Assembly (NCBI RefSeq): GCF_033449965.1
Contig: NZ_CP137761.1
Coordinates: forward strand, 3,906,001-3,970,000
Length of the DNA: 64,000 nucleotides
Reading direction: 5' to 3'
Source of the DNA: Bacillus sp. T3
Lineage (GTDB): Bacteria > Bacillota > Bacilli > Bacillales > Cytobacillaceae
Shown here: positions 27,930-36,196 of the stretch, piece after piece
Numbering within the stretch: position 1 is the first letter of the stretch
How the letters are laid out: every line of letters starts with the position of its first letter
The notes under the pieces: model-generated
The model's database searches: none
Told to the model about the DNA's origin: nothing
The model's input: the letters and a program-made list of their open reading frames with translations, nothing else
Position numbers and translations under genes: made by a program

Positions 27930-28382
27930 TTATCCTATTGATTTAGCAAATTTACTTACAACAGTAAACTTCTTCATAACTTCTGCACCCGTTATAAAAA
28001 AAGGACCGCTTCGTAACCATGCATGCGCAATCATCTTTCCGTCTTCGTCCCTTGCAGTACCCAAATAAAGAGTGCTCTCAATTTGACGTCTTTCTAACAT
28101 TTTCATACCTGCAATTGCTTTAACTAAACATTGGCTTTCCCAAAAGGTGTTTCGACTCATAATTTGTATGGCTTCAGAAATTTTTTTTAACTTTTCTTTA
28201 TTTGATTCCTCGTAATTTAGAGTTGTTTCATTCATATGGTGTCCTAATGAAGGAGCAACTTTTGAAAATGGTATTAATTTTAAAATTCTGGCCCATCCCA
28301 AATAAAAATAAGCCTCAGTAAATAGAAGCCTTTTTTCCATATCTAGCCCAAAAAAAGTTTTTATCTTTTTCACTATATTCAT
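27930..28382 (-). CDS. Lasso peptide B2 leader peptidase (transglutaminase-like)
   Basis: 150 residues. The catalytic cysteine lies in WESQCLVKAIAGMKML (Cys85), the histidine in KMIAHAWLRSGPFFITG (His120) followed by the acidic residue of the triad. This is the lasso B2 / transglutaminase-like-superfamily pattern (CLxxAxAxxxxL...HAWxxxxG). It cleaves the precursor just after the Thr-x dipeptide of the leader once B1 has bound it. B1, B2 separate genes are normal for Firmicutes lasso clusters. The 39-base gap to B1 holds its RBS. Confidence 0.9.
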   Translation of the reverse strand: MNIVKKIKTFFGLDMEKRLLFTEAYFYLGWARILKLIPFSKVAPSLGHHMNETTLNYEESNKEKLKKISEAIQIMSRNTFWESQCLVKAIAGMKMLERRQIESTLYLGTARDEDGKMIAHAWLRSGPFFITGAEVMKKFTVVSKFAKSIG

Positions 28383-28421
28383 ACTAATTCCCCAACTTTT
28401 TATCGAGAATTTATTACAAGA

Positions 28422-28721
28422 TTATTGTTCTTTTCCAATTTCTATTAATTGTTCCTTTAGTAATGACTCCAAAAATAATAGCACTTCTTCCTCACATTCA
28501 TGCTGCTCTACATGATAATCAGACATTAATTTTTCAATCACTTTTTTAACAGGAGTTGGTTCCTCAATAAGGTCCCAAATTTCTCCGCCCATCTCTCCTA
28601 AATTGTAATATTTCCCATTTTTAACACTTAATATAACTTTTTCTTCGCCCATATCGCTAACAATTAATCCCTTTTTTTGAAAGATATTATTTACCAAATG
28701 AATATTTTGAGTTTTAATCAT
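28422..28721 (-). CDS. Lasso peptide B1, PqqD-like leader-recognition protein (RRE)
   Basis: 99 residues, single PqqD-like domain. It shows a three-strand wing (KGLIVSDMGEEKVILSVKNGKYYNLGEMGGEIWDLI, read in overlapping pieces) followed by helices (TPVKKVIEKLMSDYHVEQHE and VLLFLESLLKEQLIEI). The YYNLGEMGGEIWDLIEEP block is the conserved core of lasso B1/PqqD proteins. It binds the leader peptide and presents it to B2. Two bases separate it from the kinase gene, indicating tight co-translation. Confidence 0.9.
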   Translation of the reverse strand: MIKTQNIHLVNNIFQKKGLIVSDMGEEKVILSVKNGKYYNLGEMGGEIWDLIEEPTPVKKVIEKLMSDYHVEQHECEEEVLLFLESLLKEQLIEIGKEQ

Positions 28722-28723
28722 CC

Positions 28724-29650
28724 TTATTTCCCCTTTTTTAATTGTAATAATATTCTTTCCACTAACTGATAAGCAGTAAATCTTGAATTCGGTCTTTTTA
28801 ATTGAAAGGTTTCAACCTGTTTAGCTATGCCTGTAATGGTGTTAAAATGCCAATCTGTTAAACCTAAACGGGCAATTAGTGTGTTTCGATAAGTGTTTAA
28901 ATTTAACATTAGTAGTCTTTCAAGACCATTAATAGGATGTATTTCAATATTTTCACCTTCAGTCTTTACTAACTCAAAGATTCCTGAAAGTGGCAGTGAC
29001 ACTTTAGCAAATTTAGACCTTACTGGTATCGCATACTTTGTTTCTCTTTTGTATACATGACGATACTTACTTGACTCTTTTCCAAACTCATCTAAACTTT
29101 CTTGCCACAGCTTTTGTTGGGGATACGCAGGGAAAATAAATGGAATATTGTCGGAAGAAATTGAAACAGGAATTAAATCATCACTTATAAGTTCATATCC
29201 ATTTTCCAAGAATGCTGAAGCCAGTGTTGATTTACCTACACCAGAATCTCCAATAAAAGCATATGCTTTCCCATCAACTGCAACAGCACTTCCATGTAAC
29301 GGTAGAACTCTTCTCTGCATCAATATCGCACCCATACAAGTCCCTAATATATAGAGTCGAATTTCATCCTCATCAGAACCCATTAGAGGTGAGACGGTAA
29401 TTTTTTTTCCTTCTTGTATATAAAAAGTTGCTACACTAGGAATCTGAAATATTAGCGAATTTCCAACCATCAAATATCTTTCTGGTTTAGCATCTAAATC
29501 ATTCCATAATAGAGATAAATCACCTATCTCAATTACAACATCTGCGGTCTCTTTTTTCCCAATATATTGAGGTAATTCAGGCAGAGGATATTCACTAAAA
29601 ACATTTAATCCAAATGCTTCATAATTTATTTTTTTCTGAACTTCTATCAT
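28724..29650 (-). CDS. HPr-kinase-like lasso precursor kinase (PadeK-like)
   Basis: About 308 residues from ATG 29650 (GGAGTGAG ahead). A longer frame would read through a terminator hairpin and is rejected. The P-loop is GDSGVGKSTLASAFL at about residue 134, preceded by RRVLPLHGSAVAVDGKAYAF and followed by YELISDDLIPV, as in the HprK/P C-terminal kinase domain. The homologue in the paeninodin cluster phosphorylates the C-terminal serine of the precursor. The precursor here also ends in serine, which fits. It is downstream of the precursor gene and directly upstream of B1. Confidence 0.88.
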   Translation of the reverse strand: MIEVQKKINYEAFGLNVFSEYPLPELPQYIGKKETADVVIEIGDLSLLWNDLDAKPERYLMVGNSLIFQIPSVATFYIQEGKKITVSPLMGSDEDEIRLYILGTCMGAILMQRRVLPLHGSAVAVDGKAYAFIGDSGVGKSTLASAFLENGYELISDDLIPVSISSDNIPFIFPAYPQQKLWQESLDEFGKESSKYRHVYKRETKYAIPVRSKFAKVSLPLSGIFELVKTEGENIEIHPINGLERLLMLNLNTYRNTLIARLGLTDWHFNTITGIAKQVETFQLKRPNSRFTAYQLVERILLQLKKGK

Positions 29651-29682
29651 TTTTCTCACTCCAAATAAATGACAACGTTGGT

Positions 29683-29719
29683 AAGAAAAGCCCTCATACC
29701 TTTTCTTACGTATAAGGGC
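29683..29719 (-). terminator. Leaky terminator between lasso precursor and maturation genes
   Basis: Minus-strand stem GCCCTTATAC / GTATGAGGGC (ten pairs, one G-U) with a ten-base loop, followed by TTTTCTT. It begins 35 bases after the precursor stop and ends 33 bases before the kinase start. Such a weak terminator after a RiPP precursor usually keeps precursor mRNA in excess over enzyme mRNA. Stem and tail are seen; the function is inferred. Confidence 0.7.
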
Positions 29720-29753
29720 CGTTAAACTTATTAACCTATAATTCAAAGATTAA

Positions 29754-29912
29754 TTAACTAATTGGACCGTGAGTTGGAAATGTTTCATCACCCACAGTTC
29801 CGTCCTTTAGCATTTCTTTAACTTCTCCATCTACTGCAGTTCCACCCATTCCACTCATTGTCATACTTACATTTAACATTTCTAATGTTGGTTTCTTCCA
29901 TTCTTTTTTCAT
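29754..29912 (-). CDS. Lasso peptide precursor (A), 52 residues
   Basis: Short gene with a very strong RBS (GGGGGTGATTAA before ATG 29912), 18 bases after the C gene. The leader reads MKKEWKKPTLEMLNVSMTM: the W-x-x-P-x-L-E-x-L-x-V block and the Thr at -2 are the Firmicutes (paeninodin-type) lasso leader signature. The predicted core starts at Ser20: SGMGGTAVDGEVKEM, then LKDGTVGDETFPTHGPIS. Ser1 to Asp9 would give a nine-residue macrolactam ring. The core is 33 residues, longer than the 15-25 usual for lasso peptides, and ends in Ser, the residue phosphorylated in paeninodin. Ring-start Ser is less common than Gly or Ala, so the cleavage site needs proof. Confidence 0.85.
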   Translation of the reverse strand: MKKEWKKPTLEMLNVSMTMSGMGGTAVDGEVKEMLKDGTVGDETFPTHGPIS

Positions 29913-29930
29913 TTAATCACCCCCCTTCAT

Positions 29931-31865
29931 TCAAATAGACTTAATAAACCTATAAAAGATTAAACTCCTCATTAAGATTATTAATTCATAATCGATGGAA
30001 TAATCCTCTTTTGACCTCGACTTAATCTTTTCCAAAGCAGAACTAATTACTTTTAAGTTCAAATAACCAAAGATATCAGGGTCATTTATGAGTTGTTCTA
30101 AATCTTTTATAAACAAATCCCAAGTAGGAATCATTCTGGGAACTACTTCTGCAGCTTGATATCCTCTAACACCATTAAATCTCACATTATCTGGAAGATA
30201 CATGTTTGTTGCACGACGAATAAGTGATCTATCTAAACCAAAACGAACAAACTGTTCCTCTGGTACCGATAAACAATAACGAATAACGCGTAAATCATTT
30301 GTTGGGTCGCGCTCCAATAGGGAGCTACGCAATGATAACTTTGTAACAACTGCTCCATTTTTATCCCAATTATGGAGCTTATTAAAATAGTTTTCCCTAG
30401 TACTTTCATATGGGATTGATTGGGAATTTCCATAATAATCGATATTTTGTTCTAAAAGTTTTTCAAAAACATTTGTCCTATTAGCAAAATCAGAATCAAT
30501 CATTAAAGGAAAAATATGATCATCCTTTTTTGAAGAATTTAGATCGAATGAATAAAATGCATTTTTTCCAATACTTGAAAATACTTTTATCTTTTTTATT
30601 TTCCTTACTTTACTGATCAAGTGGACTTCTCTATAAAGATGGATTAATCTCATTTTTTTTAATAGACTTGAGTAATACTCTAGAGCCCATCCCCATGAAA
30701 TAGAATTATTTCCCCTTCGTCCATTTAACAGCACGTTTACTCCTGTCCTATGAGCTACTTCGTGAATGCCTTTCAACCAATATGAGTTTTCAAAAAATTT
30801 ATAGGGCATCTCAAGTATTTCAAGCCAGTCATTAATCTCTGTATATGAACTTTTTCCTCTAAAATCCAAGTAATGATCATTAATATTTCCTACGTAATTA
30901 ACTGTGGATTTAATTAATGGACTTTCATCAGCAATTCTTGATCCTGGTGTCCAAACTTTATCATCACTAAGTGGTACAAAACTAAATGTATGTAACTTTT
31001 TATTCTCCTTGTATAGCGCTTTTGCTGCAAAGCTAACTACAGATCCAGAATCCAACCCCCCGCTTAAATGGGCCCCTACCTGATGGTAGGTACGCAACCT
31101 TGAATTAACAGCAGTCTGAAATATTGAACGAAACGCCTCTTCATATTCTTCATTTGATTTTAGCTTTAATTGTTTCTCCATAGTAAAGGTACAATATCTT
31201 GTAAAAGATTCTCTTCCATCTAGTAATGATATTGAATGAGAAGGAGGAATTTGATAGATATTTTTATAAACAGTAGAAGAAGTATCTACAGTATCAAACA
31301 TATCCTGTATTGCCAAAAACTCAGCAATCCATTGTTCATTAAGCTGTTTTTCTATATATGGTAATGAAAGCAATGGTTTCATCGTTGTACTAAAAGCAAA
31401 TCTATTATTATCCCAAAAATAATATAGCGTTCTTGTTCCTGAAAAATCCCTAGCCCCGAACATTTTCTGCTCTCTCTCATCCCAAATCATAAATGCAAAG
31501 TCACCGACTAAGAATTTGGGTGAGTCTTCTCCCCACTTTAAATAGGAAAGTAGAATCAACTCGCTGTCAGTTATTAATTTCTGGTCAGTAGGTTTTACTT
31601 GCAGTTTTTCAAATAACTCCTCACGATTATCAATAATCGCATCCGCAGTAATCGCTACCCGGCGTTCTGGGTCATAATATGGAAGCAGTTCACCTATCGA
31701 TTCAGGTGTAATCCACTGTGCATGGCATCCTAGAAACACATTATCCTTGTACCAAGTTTGCACATCATCAGCAGGGAACTTTTGCAATTCCTTCATCATG
31801 CGATTGCCATGTTCGTGTGGTACTGGTTCTCCATTTACATGATAAATACCGGTAATTGCACTCAT
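29931..31865 (-). CDS. Lasso cyclase (C protein, asparagine-synthetase-like)
   Basis: About 644 residues from ATG 31865 (RBS AGGAGG, six-base spacing); an in-frame upstream start is rejected. It starts MSAITGIYHVNG, so the Cys2 nucleophile of class II glutaminases is absent, as usual in lasso C proteins. The second half has VGAHLSGGLDSGSVVSFAAK, the PP-loop that binds ATP to activate the ring Asp/Glu side chain. It closes the lasso ring between the core N-terminus and an acidic side chain. It is the first gene of the cluster, upstream of the precursor. Confidence 0.9.
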   Translation of the reverse strand: MSAITGIYHVNGEPVPHEHGNRMMKELQKFPADDVQTWYKDNVFLGCHAQWITPESIGELLPYYDPERRVAITADAIIDNREELFEKLQVKPTDQKLITDSELILLSYLKWGEDSPKFLVGDFAFMIWDEREQKMFGARDFSGTRTLYYFWDNNRFAFSTTMKPLLSLPYIEKQLNEQWIAEFLAIQDMFDTVDTSSTVYKNIYQIPPSHSISLLDGRESFTRYCTFTMEKQLKLKSNEEYEEAFRSIFQTAVNSRLRTYHQVGAHLSGGLDSGSVVSFAAKALYKENKKLHTFSFVPLSDDKVWTPGSRIADESPLIKSTVNYVGNINDHYLDFRGKSSYTEINDWLEILEMPYKFFENSYWLKGIHEVAHRTGVNVLLNGRRGNNSISWGWALEYYSSLLKKMRLIHLYREVHLISKVRKIKKIKVFSSIGKNAFYSFDLNSSKKDDHIFPLMIDSDFANRTNVFEKLLEQNIDYYGNSQSIPYESTRENYFNKLHNWDKNGAVVTKLSLRSSLLERDPTNDLRVIRYCLSVPEEQFVRFGLDRSLIRRATNMYLPDNVRFNGVRGYQAAEVVPRMIPTWDLFIKDLEQLINDPDIFGYLNLKVISSALEKIKSRSKEDYSIDYELIILMRSLIFYRFIKSI

Positions 31866-31957
31866 AATTTCCTCCTGTGAATCGCTACGAATCAACTCAT
31901 ATTTTATAAAATCAAACGTTCATATATGTAATACTCTATCCTACATATAAAACAACC

Positions 31958-31973
31958 GTTCTCTTTAAAGAAC
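31958..31973. promoter_or_regulatory. SinR-like operator, lasso cluster (proximal)
   Basis: GTTCTCTTTAAAGAAC, reading GTTCTCT on the plus strand and GTTCTTT on the minus strand. Both halves fit the SinR consensus GTTCTYT exactly. Same 16-base spacing as the eps promoter site at 24848-24863 and the palindrome core before epsC at 23120-23135. Confidence 0.72.
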
Positions 31974-32072
31974 AATCCAAACAAAAAAAATAGACAAATT
32001 ACTATAACCTAATTTCAACATCTAATTTAAATTCCAATAATATGTATAATTATTATAATTACAATAAAATTA

Positions 32073-32088
32073 ATTCTATATAAAGAAC
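32073..32088. promoter_or_regulatory. SinR-like operator, lasso cluster (distal)
   Basis: ATTCTATATAAAGAAC. It is identical to the eps promoter operator except for the first base. It lies 115 bases upstream of the proximal site, as expected for a regulator that binds several sites cooperatively. Confidence 0.62.
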
Positions 32089-32167
32089 AACTAATAAAAA
32101 TAAAATAACATCTATTCGATAGAGTGTCAATGAAATACAGGACTTTTAGACCGCAAGAAAAACCTAC

Positions 32168-32209
32168 AAAAAACAGCAAAGACTGCCAAGAATTCTCGAC
32201 AGTCTTTGC
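32168..32209 (-). terminator. Terminator of the B12 ECF operon
   Basis: Perfect ten-base minus-strand stem GCAAAGACTG / CAGTCTTTGC, a 14-base loop, and a tail TGTTTTTTG. It sits 30 bases after the stop of the ECF S-component gene and separates the B12 operon from the lasso cluster. Confidence 0.85.
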
Positions 32210-32238
32210 GATCAAAATTGAGAGATTGTATGTTCACC

Positions 32239-32931
32239 TTATTCCAACAGCCCATACTTCCGCTTAAATCTTGAAAGATTTTTGATCCAAACCTTTCCAA
32301 ATATAATAATAAAAAACACATTGGAAACAGCATGCATGAAGTCAAAAAGCGCACTACTCGCATAATAAGTCAGCACCGTGTTCAAATTAATCTCATTTCC
32401 ATATTGGGTTAAGGAAAGAATGCCCCAGATATTCATAATCCAGCCGAATAGAAATCCCCAGGCAATCCCAAAGATTATTTTTCCCCACAGTGTACTCATC
32501 CATTTAGTGTTTCTCAAACACCCCGCTGTGAAACCAACTAAGCCCCAGCACAGCATTTGCCATGGGGTCCATGGCCCTTGACCAAGAAACATATTGGATG
32601 CAAGCGCTGCGACAGCACCAATCATAAATCCACTTTCTGCACCAAACACTAGACCAGCCGTCATAATGACGAAGGTTGTTGGTTGAACACTTGGCAGACT
32701 GGCAAATGGAACACGTCCAACTGCGGCGACTGCCGCTAATACAGCAATTAAAACCAATTCCCGTACTTCAATTTTTCTATTTTCAAAACGAAGCAATAAT
32801 AACAGAATTGCTGTTAACACCAATCCCATGCTGATGAAGAAATATCCGTTTCCCCACCAAATGGTTAATGCTAACAATCCGACTGCTACAATTGATAAGA
32901 AGAAACTAATTATTGCCCTCTTGCTGAACAT
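32239..32931 (-). CDS. ECF transporter substrate-binding (S) component, probably for cobalamin
   Basis: 230 residues with about six or seven membrane helices and no ATPase. Family features: EVRELVLIAVLAAVAAVGRVPFASLPSVQPTTFVIMTAGLVFG, then ESGFMIGAVAALASNMFLGQGPWTPWQML, the ECF S-component core (AAVAAVGR, QPTTFVIM, GxxxGAxxxxxSN). Substrate is assigned from context: the operon begins with a cobalamin riboswitch and includes transcobalamin-like proteins. A CbrT-type cobalamin S component is therefore likely. It overlaps the ATPase gene by 22 bases. Confidence 0.85.
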   Translation of the reverse strand: MFSKRAIISFFLSIVAVGLLALTIWWGNGYFFISMGLVLTAILLLLLRFENRKIEVRELVLIAVLAAVAAVGRVPFASLPSVQPTTFVIMTAGLVFGAESGFMIGAVAALASNMFLGQGPWTPWQMLCWGLVGFTAGCLRNTKWMSTLWGKIIFGIAWGFLFGWIMNIWGILSLTQYGNEINLNTVLTYYASSALFDFMHAVSNVFFIIIFGKVWIKNLSRFKRKYGLLE

Positions 32932-34562
32932 AGCTGTACCGCCTCCTCAAGCGTCATAATACTCTGACCTGGAATTTGGTGAAACAGCCTTTGAATCATT
33001 GTGGTATAGAAAAAGTTTCCTTTAAAAAATTGACTTGGCGTCCCTTCGGAGGTAATTTGCCCTTGAAACATCATGCCGCATTTCGTTGCCTGTTTTGCGG
33101 CAAATTCAATGTCATGAGTCGACATAACAATCGTAACACCTTCCGACTTCAATGCTTGTAAAATCCCAGCCAAGTTTTCCTTGGAAATAGGATCCAGTCC
33201 CTTTGTTGGTTCATCCAAAAGGAGCACTTCTGGTCTTCTTAGCAATAAGCAGGCTAGGGCAGCCTTTTGGAGCTCGCCTCCACTCAAATCGTAAGGATGC
33301 TGATGTCTTAGATGGGCAATTCCAAGCGTATCTAGCAAGCGCTCAACTTCCCATTCATCGCCAATTCCCCATTGATTCATCGTATCCCGCAGTTCTTTCT
33401 CAACACTATCCTGAATGAAAAACAGCTTTGGATTTTGTGGTAAATAGCCGATTTTACGTGCCAATTCTTTGTTATGCCAAGATTTTAATGGTTTATCGTA
33501 TAGAGCTACCTTCCCTTTGGTCGGCTTCAAAATTCCGCAAAGCATTTTTAACACGGTGGATTTACCTGACCCATTTCCACCAAGCAACGCATAGGTTTCA
33601 CCTTTTTTTAATGTAAAATCTAAATCTCGTAAAACCCAGTCACTTTCTTTGTTGTAAAGGAAAGAAAGGTTTTTAACTCGGAATAAGTCTTCCTGCCGAG
33701 CTTCTAACGACTCAATAACTGACTTATTTTGAACAGAAACATTCTGTTGCTTAATCCACCGTTTACCTTCCTTCACCGTTAGCGGAGGCAAGTCACTCTT
33801 TTCGTCGGGCTCTAAACTCAAGCAGAATGCAGGAATACTTGGAACGAATGATTGATTAGGCGTTTCCCAAAGCATTTTCATGACCTGCTTTGGTTCGCCC
33901 TCATGAATGAGTTGCCCTTTATCCATCATCACAATTTTGTCAGCAACCGCAATAAACTCCTCTAACCGATGCTCGGCAACGACAATGGTAATGCCAAACT
34001 CTTCATTCAAACGGAAAAGCATATCGAGTAAATCCCTTGAGCTTACTGGATCCAGCTGGGCTGTTGGTTCGTCTAAAAGTAAAATATCTGGCTGCATCAG
34101 TAGAATTGAGGCCAAATTGATTTGTTGCTTTTTCCCACTGGACAGCTCATGCATCTTACGCTCTAACAGCGATTCAGCTCCAAAAAAATGAACCATTTCA
34201 GCTACTCGACTTCTCATTTCTGCTGTTTTGAGACCAATATTTTCAAGTCCAAACACAATTTCCTGAAGCACATTTTCCGCAACCACCTGGTTTTCTGGAT
34301 CCTGAAAAACAAATCCAATTTCACCAGCGGACGCAGTCGAATCTGAAACCAGCTGTCCGTTTACAAGGATATCTCCTGCTAATTGGCCATGTGGTTGGAT
34401 TTCTTTTTTTATCAAGCGCAGTAATGTGCTTTTTCCACTTCCAGACGACCCAAAAAGCACAATAAATTGGCCTTTTTTTATCTCTAGGGAAACATCCTTA
34501 ATCGCAGGAGTTGTCGCATCCGGATAGGCAAATGTAACATTTTTTAGTTGAATCTGCGCCAT
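32910..34562 (-). CDS. ecfA: ECF transporter ATPase, two fused ABC domains (EcfA1-EcfA2)
   Basis: 550 residues with two complete ABC domains in one chain. First: LFGSSGSGKSTLLRLIKKE, FVFQDPENQVVAENVLQEI, HELSSGKKQQINLASILL, ILLLDEPTAQLDP. Second: LLGGNGSGKSTVLKMLCG, YDLSGGELQKAALACLLL, VLLLDEPTKGLDP, STHDIEFAAKQATKC. The first signature motif is LSSGKKQQ rather than LSGGQ, a common variation. It powers the ECF module by tilting the S component in the membrane via EcfT. It overlaps both neighbours, so the genes are coupled. Confidence 0.92.
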   Translation of the reverse strand: MAQIQLKNVTFAYPDATTPAIKDVSLEIKKGQFIVLFGSSGSGKSTLLRLIKKEIQPHGQLAGDILVNGQLVSDSTASAGEIGFVFQDPENQVVAENVLQEIVFGLENIGLKTAEMRSRVAEMVHFFGAESLLERKMHELSSGKKQQINLASILLMQPDILLLDEPTAQLDPVSSRDLLDMLFRLNEEFGITIVVAEHRLEEFIAVADKIVMMDKGQLIHEGEPKQVMKMLWETPNQSFVPSIPAFCLSLEPDEKSDLPPLTVKEGKRWIKQQNVSVQNKSVIESLEARQEDLFRVKNLSFLYNKESDWVLRDLDFTLKKGETYALLGGNGSGKSTVLKMLCGILKPTKGKVALYDKPLKSWHNKELARKIGYLPQNPKLFFIQDSVEKELRDTMNQWGIGDEWEVERLLDTLGIAHLRHQHPYDLSGGELQKAALACLLLRRPEVLLLDEPTKGLDPISKENLAGILQALKSEGVTIVMSTHDIEFAAKQATKCGMMFQGQITSEGTPSQFFKGNFFYTTMIQRLFHQIPGQSIMTLEEAVQLCSARGQ

Positions 34563-35449
34563 CGATGAATCCCTCCTAGCTCTACATAGATTGGAAAGCC
34601 TAAAAATACGAAAAATCCGACCATCGTCGTAATGTCCATCTTGGAAAGTTCTAGCGATTCCATCATCGGATAAATCGTTAAAAGACCATGCCCGAAATAC
34701 CGTTCAACAGCCGTAAATAAAAAGACGATAACGAAAAAGAGCAAGGCAACAACATCTGATTTTTTTACATGAAAATAATCATAGGCTGACCGCTGTCCCT
34801 TTCCGTATCCTCTTGCTTTCATCGAATCCGCTGTTTGAATAGCTTCCTCGAGTGAATAAGTCAAGAGAACTTGAACATACAGTAAGCCAGACTTTGCTCT
34901 ATTTTTCCAAGCGCCTTGTGCGACAGCTATTCCCTTGCTTATTTGTACAGCTGCAATCTCTTCTAACCTTCTTCGCATTAAAGGGATGAAGCGCAGCGTG
35001 AGCATCAAAAGCACCGCAAACTGTGGCAGAAATTTTGAAAACAAATAAAAGATTTTATTCGGTGTCATCATTTCATTGTACGATACAAATAACGCCATTA
35101 CTCCCATTAAGGTCAATGCTGTGGTCACACCGAACATCGTTGCTTCTAGTGTAATTCGTTGTTGAAATACTTCAAATAGCACCGTCCGGCCACGATGGTT
35201 GAAAATAGGATTTAACAACGCAATGAATAGACTACTTATCAATAGAAAAAAAAACCATCGCTGCAAGTTTCTGCAGCGATCTTGAACAAAATGAATCATG
35301 ATAATGCACACAAGTGCTCCGACTAAAAAGGTTGGGTGAAATAATAGCATCAGTAAAGCTAGTGCTCCAACATAATAGCTAAATATTACAAGTGGATGAA
35401 ATTGGGCAAAAACTTTTTTTTGTGGGTTGGATTTTTTAACCCCCAACAT
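34544..35449 (-). CDS. ecfT: ECF transporter transmembrane component EcfT
   Basis: About 301 residues from ATG 35449; a slightly longer frame starts at 35470. Membrane helices in the first 120 residues, then TLRFIPLMRRRLEEIAAVQISKGI and YSLEEAIQTADSMKARGYGKGQRS, which holds the Ala-Arg-Gly coupling motif of EcfT that docks on the ATPases. It forms the scaffold between S component and ATPases. The 3' end overlaps the ATPase start by 19 bases and the 5' end overlaps the lipoprotein gene. Confidence 0.9.
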   Translation of the reverse strand: MLGVKKSNPQKKVFAQFHPLVIFSYYVGALALLMLLFHPTFLVGALVCIIMIHFVQDRCRNLQRWFFFLLISSLFIALLNPIFNHRGRTVLFEVFQQRITLEATMFGVTTALTLMGVMALFVSYNEMMTPNKIFYLFSKFLPQFAVLLMLTLRFIPLMRRRLEEIAAVQISKGIAVAQGAWKNRAKSGLLYVQVLLTYSLEEAIQTADSMKARGYGKGQRSAYDYFHVKKSDVVALLFFVIVFLFTAVERYFGHGLLTIYPMMESLELSKMDITTMVGFFVFLGFPIYVELGGIHRWRRFN

Positions 35450-36161
35450 ATTCCCAGACAATTTTGTCACCGTCTTTCACAGTTGCTTTACCGGCACTCA
35501 CTGGAAGAAGTACACCATTCAGCTTATAGGTCCAACCGCTTTGACCTGGATAATCACCCTCGTATATATTTTCAATTCCCTCGACATATTTTGAGCCATA
35601 ATCATTTCTGGCATCTACCTGTAAACCTGTTTTAAGGAGTACGTCATAAACAGTATCCCCATCTTTAATGTTGATTTTCGTTGCCCCTAAAATATTTCGG
35701 TGATCTGCAGGACCAATTACCGAGATAGTTACAGCGTGCTGTGGCGCTGGATTGCTAGGCTGTGTTTGCGCCGGAGCAGCAGGCTGAGTTGCCTGTTGCT
35801 GTGGCTGTGTGCTTTGTGTCGATTGTGTTTTTGTTGATGTTGTTGCTTGAGTATTGCTCACAGTTTGATTGGTTGTTTGTGTATTTGCTACCTGATTGTC
35901 AACTACAGCAGAAGCTTCACTAGTAGTTTGAGTTTGCTCACCACTTGCTTCCGTCGCTGCTTTTTCTTCGGCTGATTTGGCCGTTTCTTTATCAGTGTCA
36001 GCTTTTTTCTCTTGCTTTTCTGACTCTTTTTGCTCATTTTTCTCTATCTTTTTATCAGTATTGCTACTTGATGCATCTTCCGTGGAACCACAGCCCGCCA
36101 AACTGAAGGCGAGTACGAATGCAAGCAAGAACAGGATGATTTTTTTATATCCCCCGTGCAT
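35436..36161 (-). CDS. DUF4430 (transcobalamin C-terminal-like) lipoprotein
   Basis: About 241 residues from ATG 36161 (AAGGGGGG ahead). Signal peptide with a lipobox (FVLAFSLAGC) so the protein is lipid-anchored at a cysteine. Next comes a long Ser/Thr/Gln/Glu-rich linker (about residues 25-135). Then a DUF4430 domain: ITVSVIGPADHRNILGATKINIKDGDTVYDVL to WTYKLNGVLLPVSAGKATVKDGDKIVWEYVGG, in which the GWTYKLNG and DxIxWxY motifs are typical. DUF4430 is the small domain of human transcobalamin and intrinsic factor. It would hand cobalamin from the wall-anchored partner to the ECF transporter (inference). Confidence 0.85.
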   Translation of the reverse strand: MHGGYKKIILFLLAFVLAFSLAGCGSTEDASSSNTDKKIEKNEQKESEKQEKKADTDKETAKSAEEKAATEASGEQTQTTSEASAVVDNQVANTQTTNQTVSNTQATTSTKTQSTQSTQPQQQATQPAAPAQTQPSNPAPQHAVTISVIGPADHRNILGATKINIKDGDTVYDVLLKTGLQVDARNDYGSKYVEGIENIYEGDYPGQSGWTYKLNGVLLPVSAGKATVKDGDKIVWEYVGG

Positions 36162-36196
36162 TTTTGTTACCCCCCTTAAATAATCACTCATTCTCT

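Larger units (their letters stand above)
31866..32167 (-). promoter_or_regulatory. Lasso cluster leader region with two SinR-like operators
   Basis: Non-coding stretch between the ECF operon terminator and the cyclase start. GTTCTCTTTAAAGAAC (31958-31973) consists of two perfect GTTCTYT half-sites in inverted orientation. ATTCTATATAAAGAAC (32073-32088) differs from the eps operator by one base. The first overlaps a candidate minus-strand promoter (TTGTTC at 31975-31970, 17 bases, TTTTAT at 31952-31947). No other gene or RNA was found. The -10/-35 choice is uncertain; the operators are the stronger signal. Confidence 0.7.

Noticed and set aside
29651..29746. Upstream start for the kinase gene
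   Set aside because: It would translate through the precursor terminator hairpin; a good RBS lies before ATG 29650.
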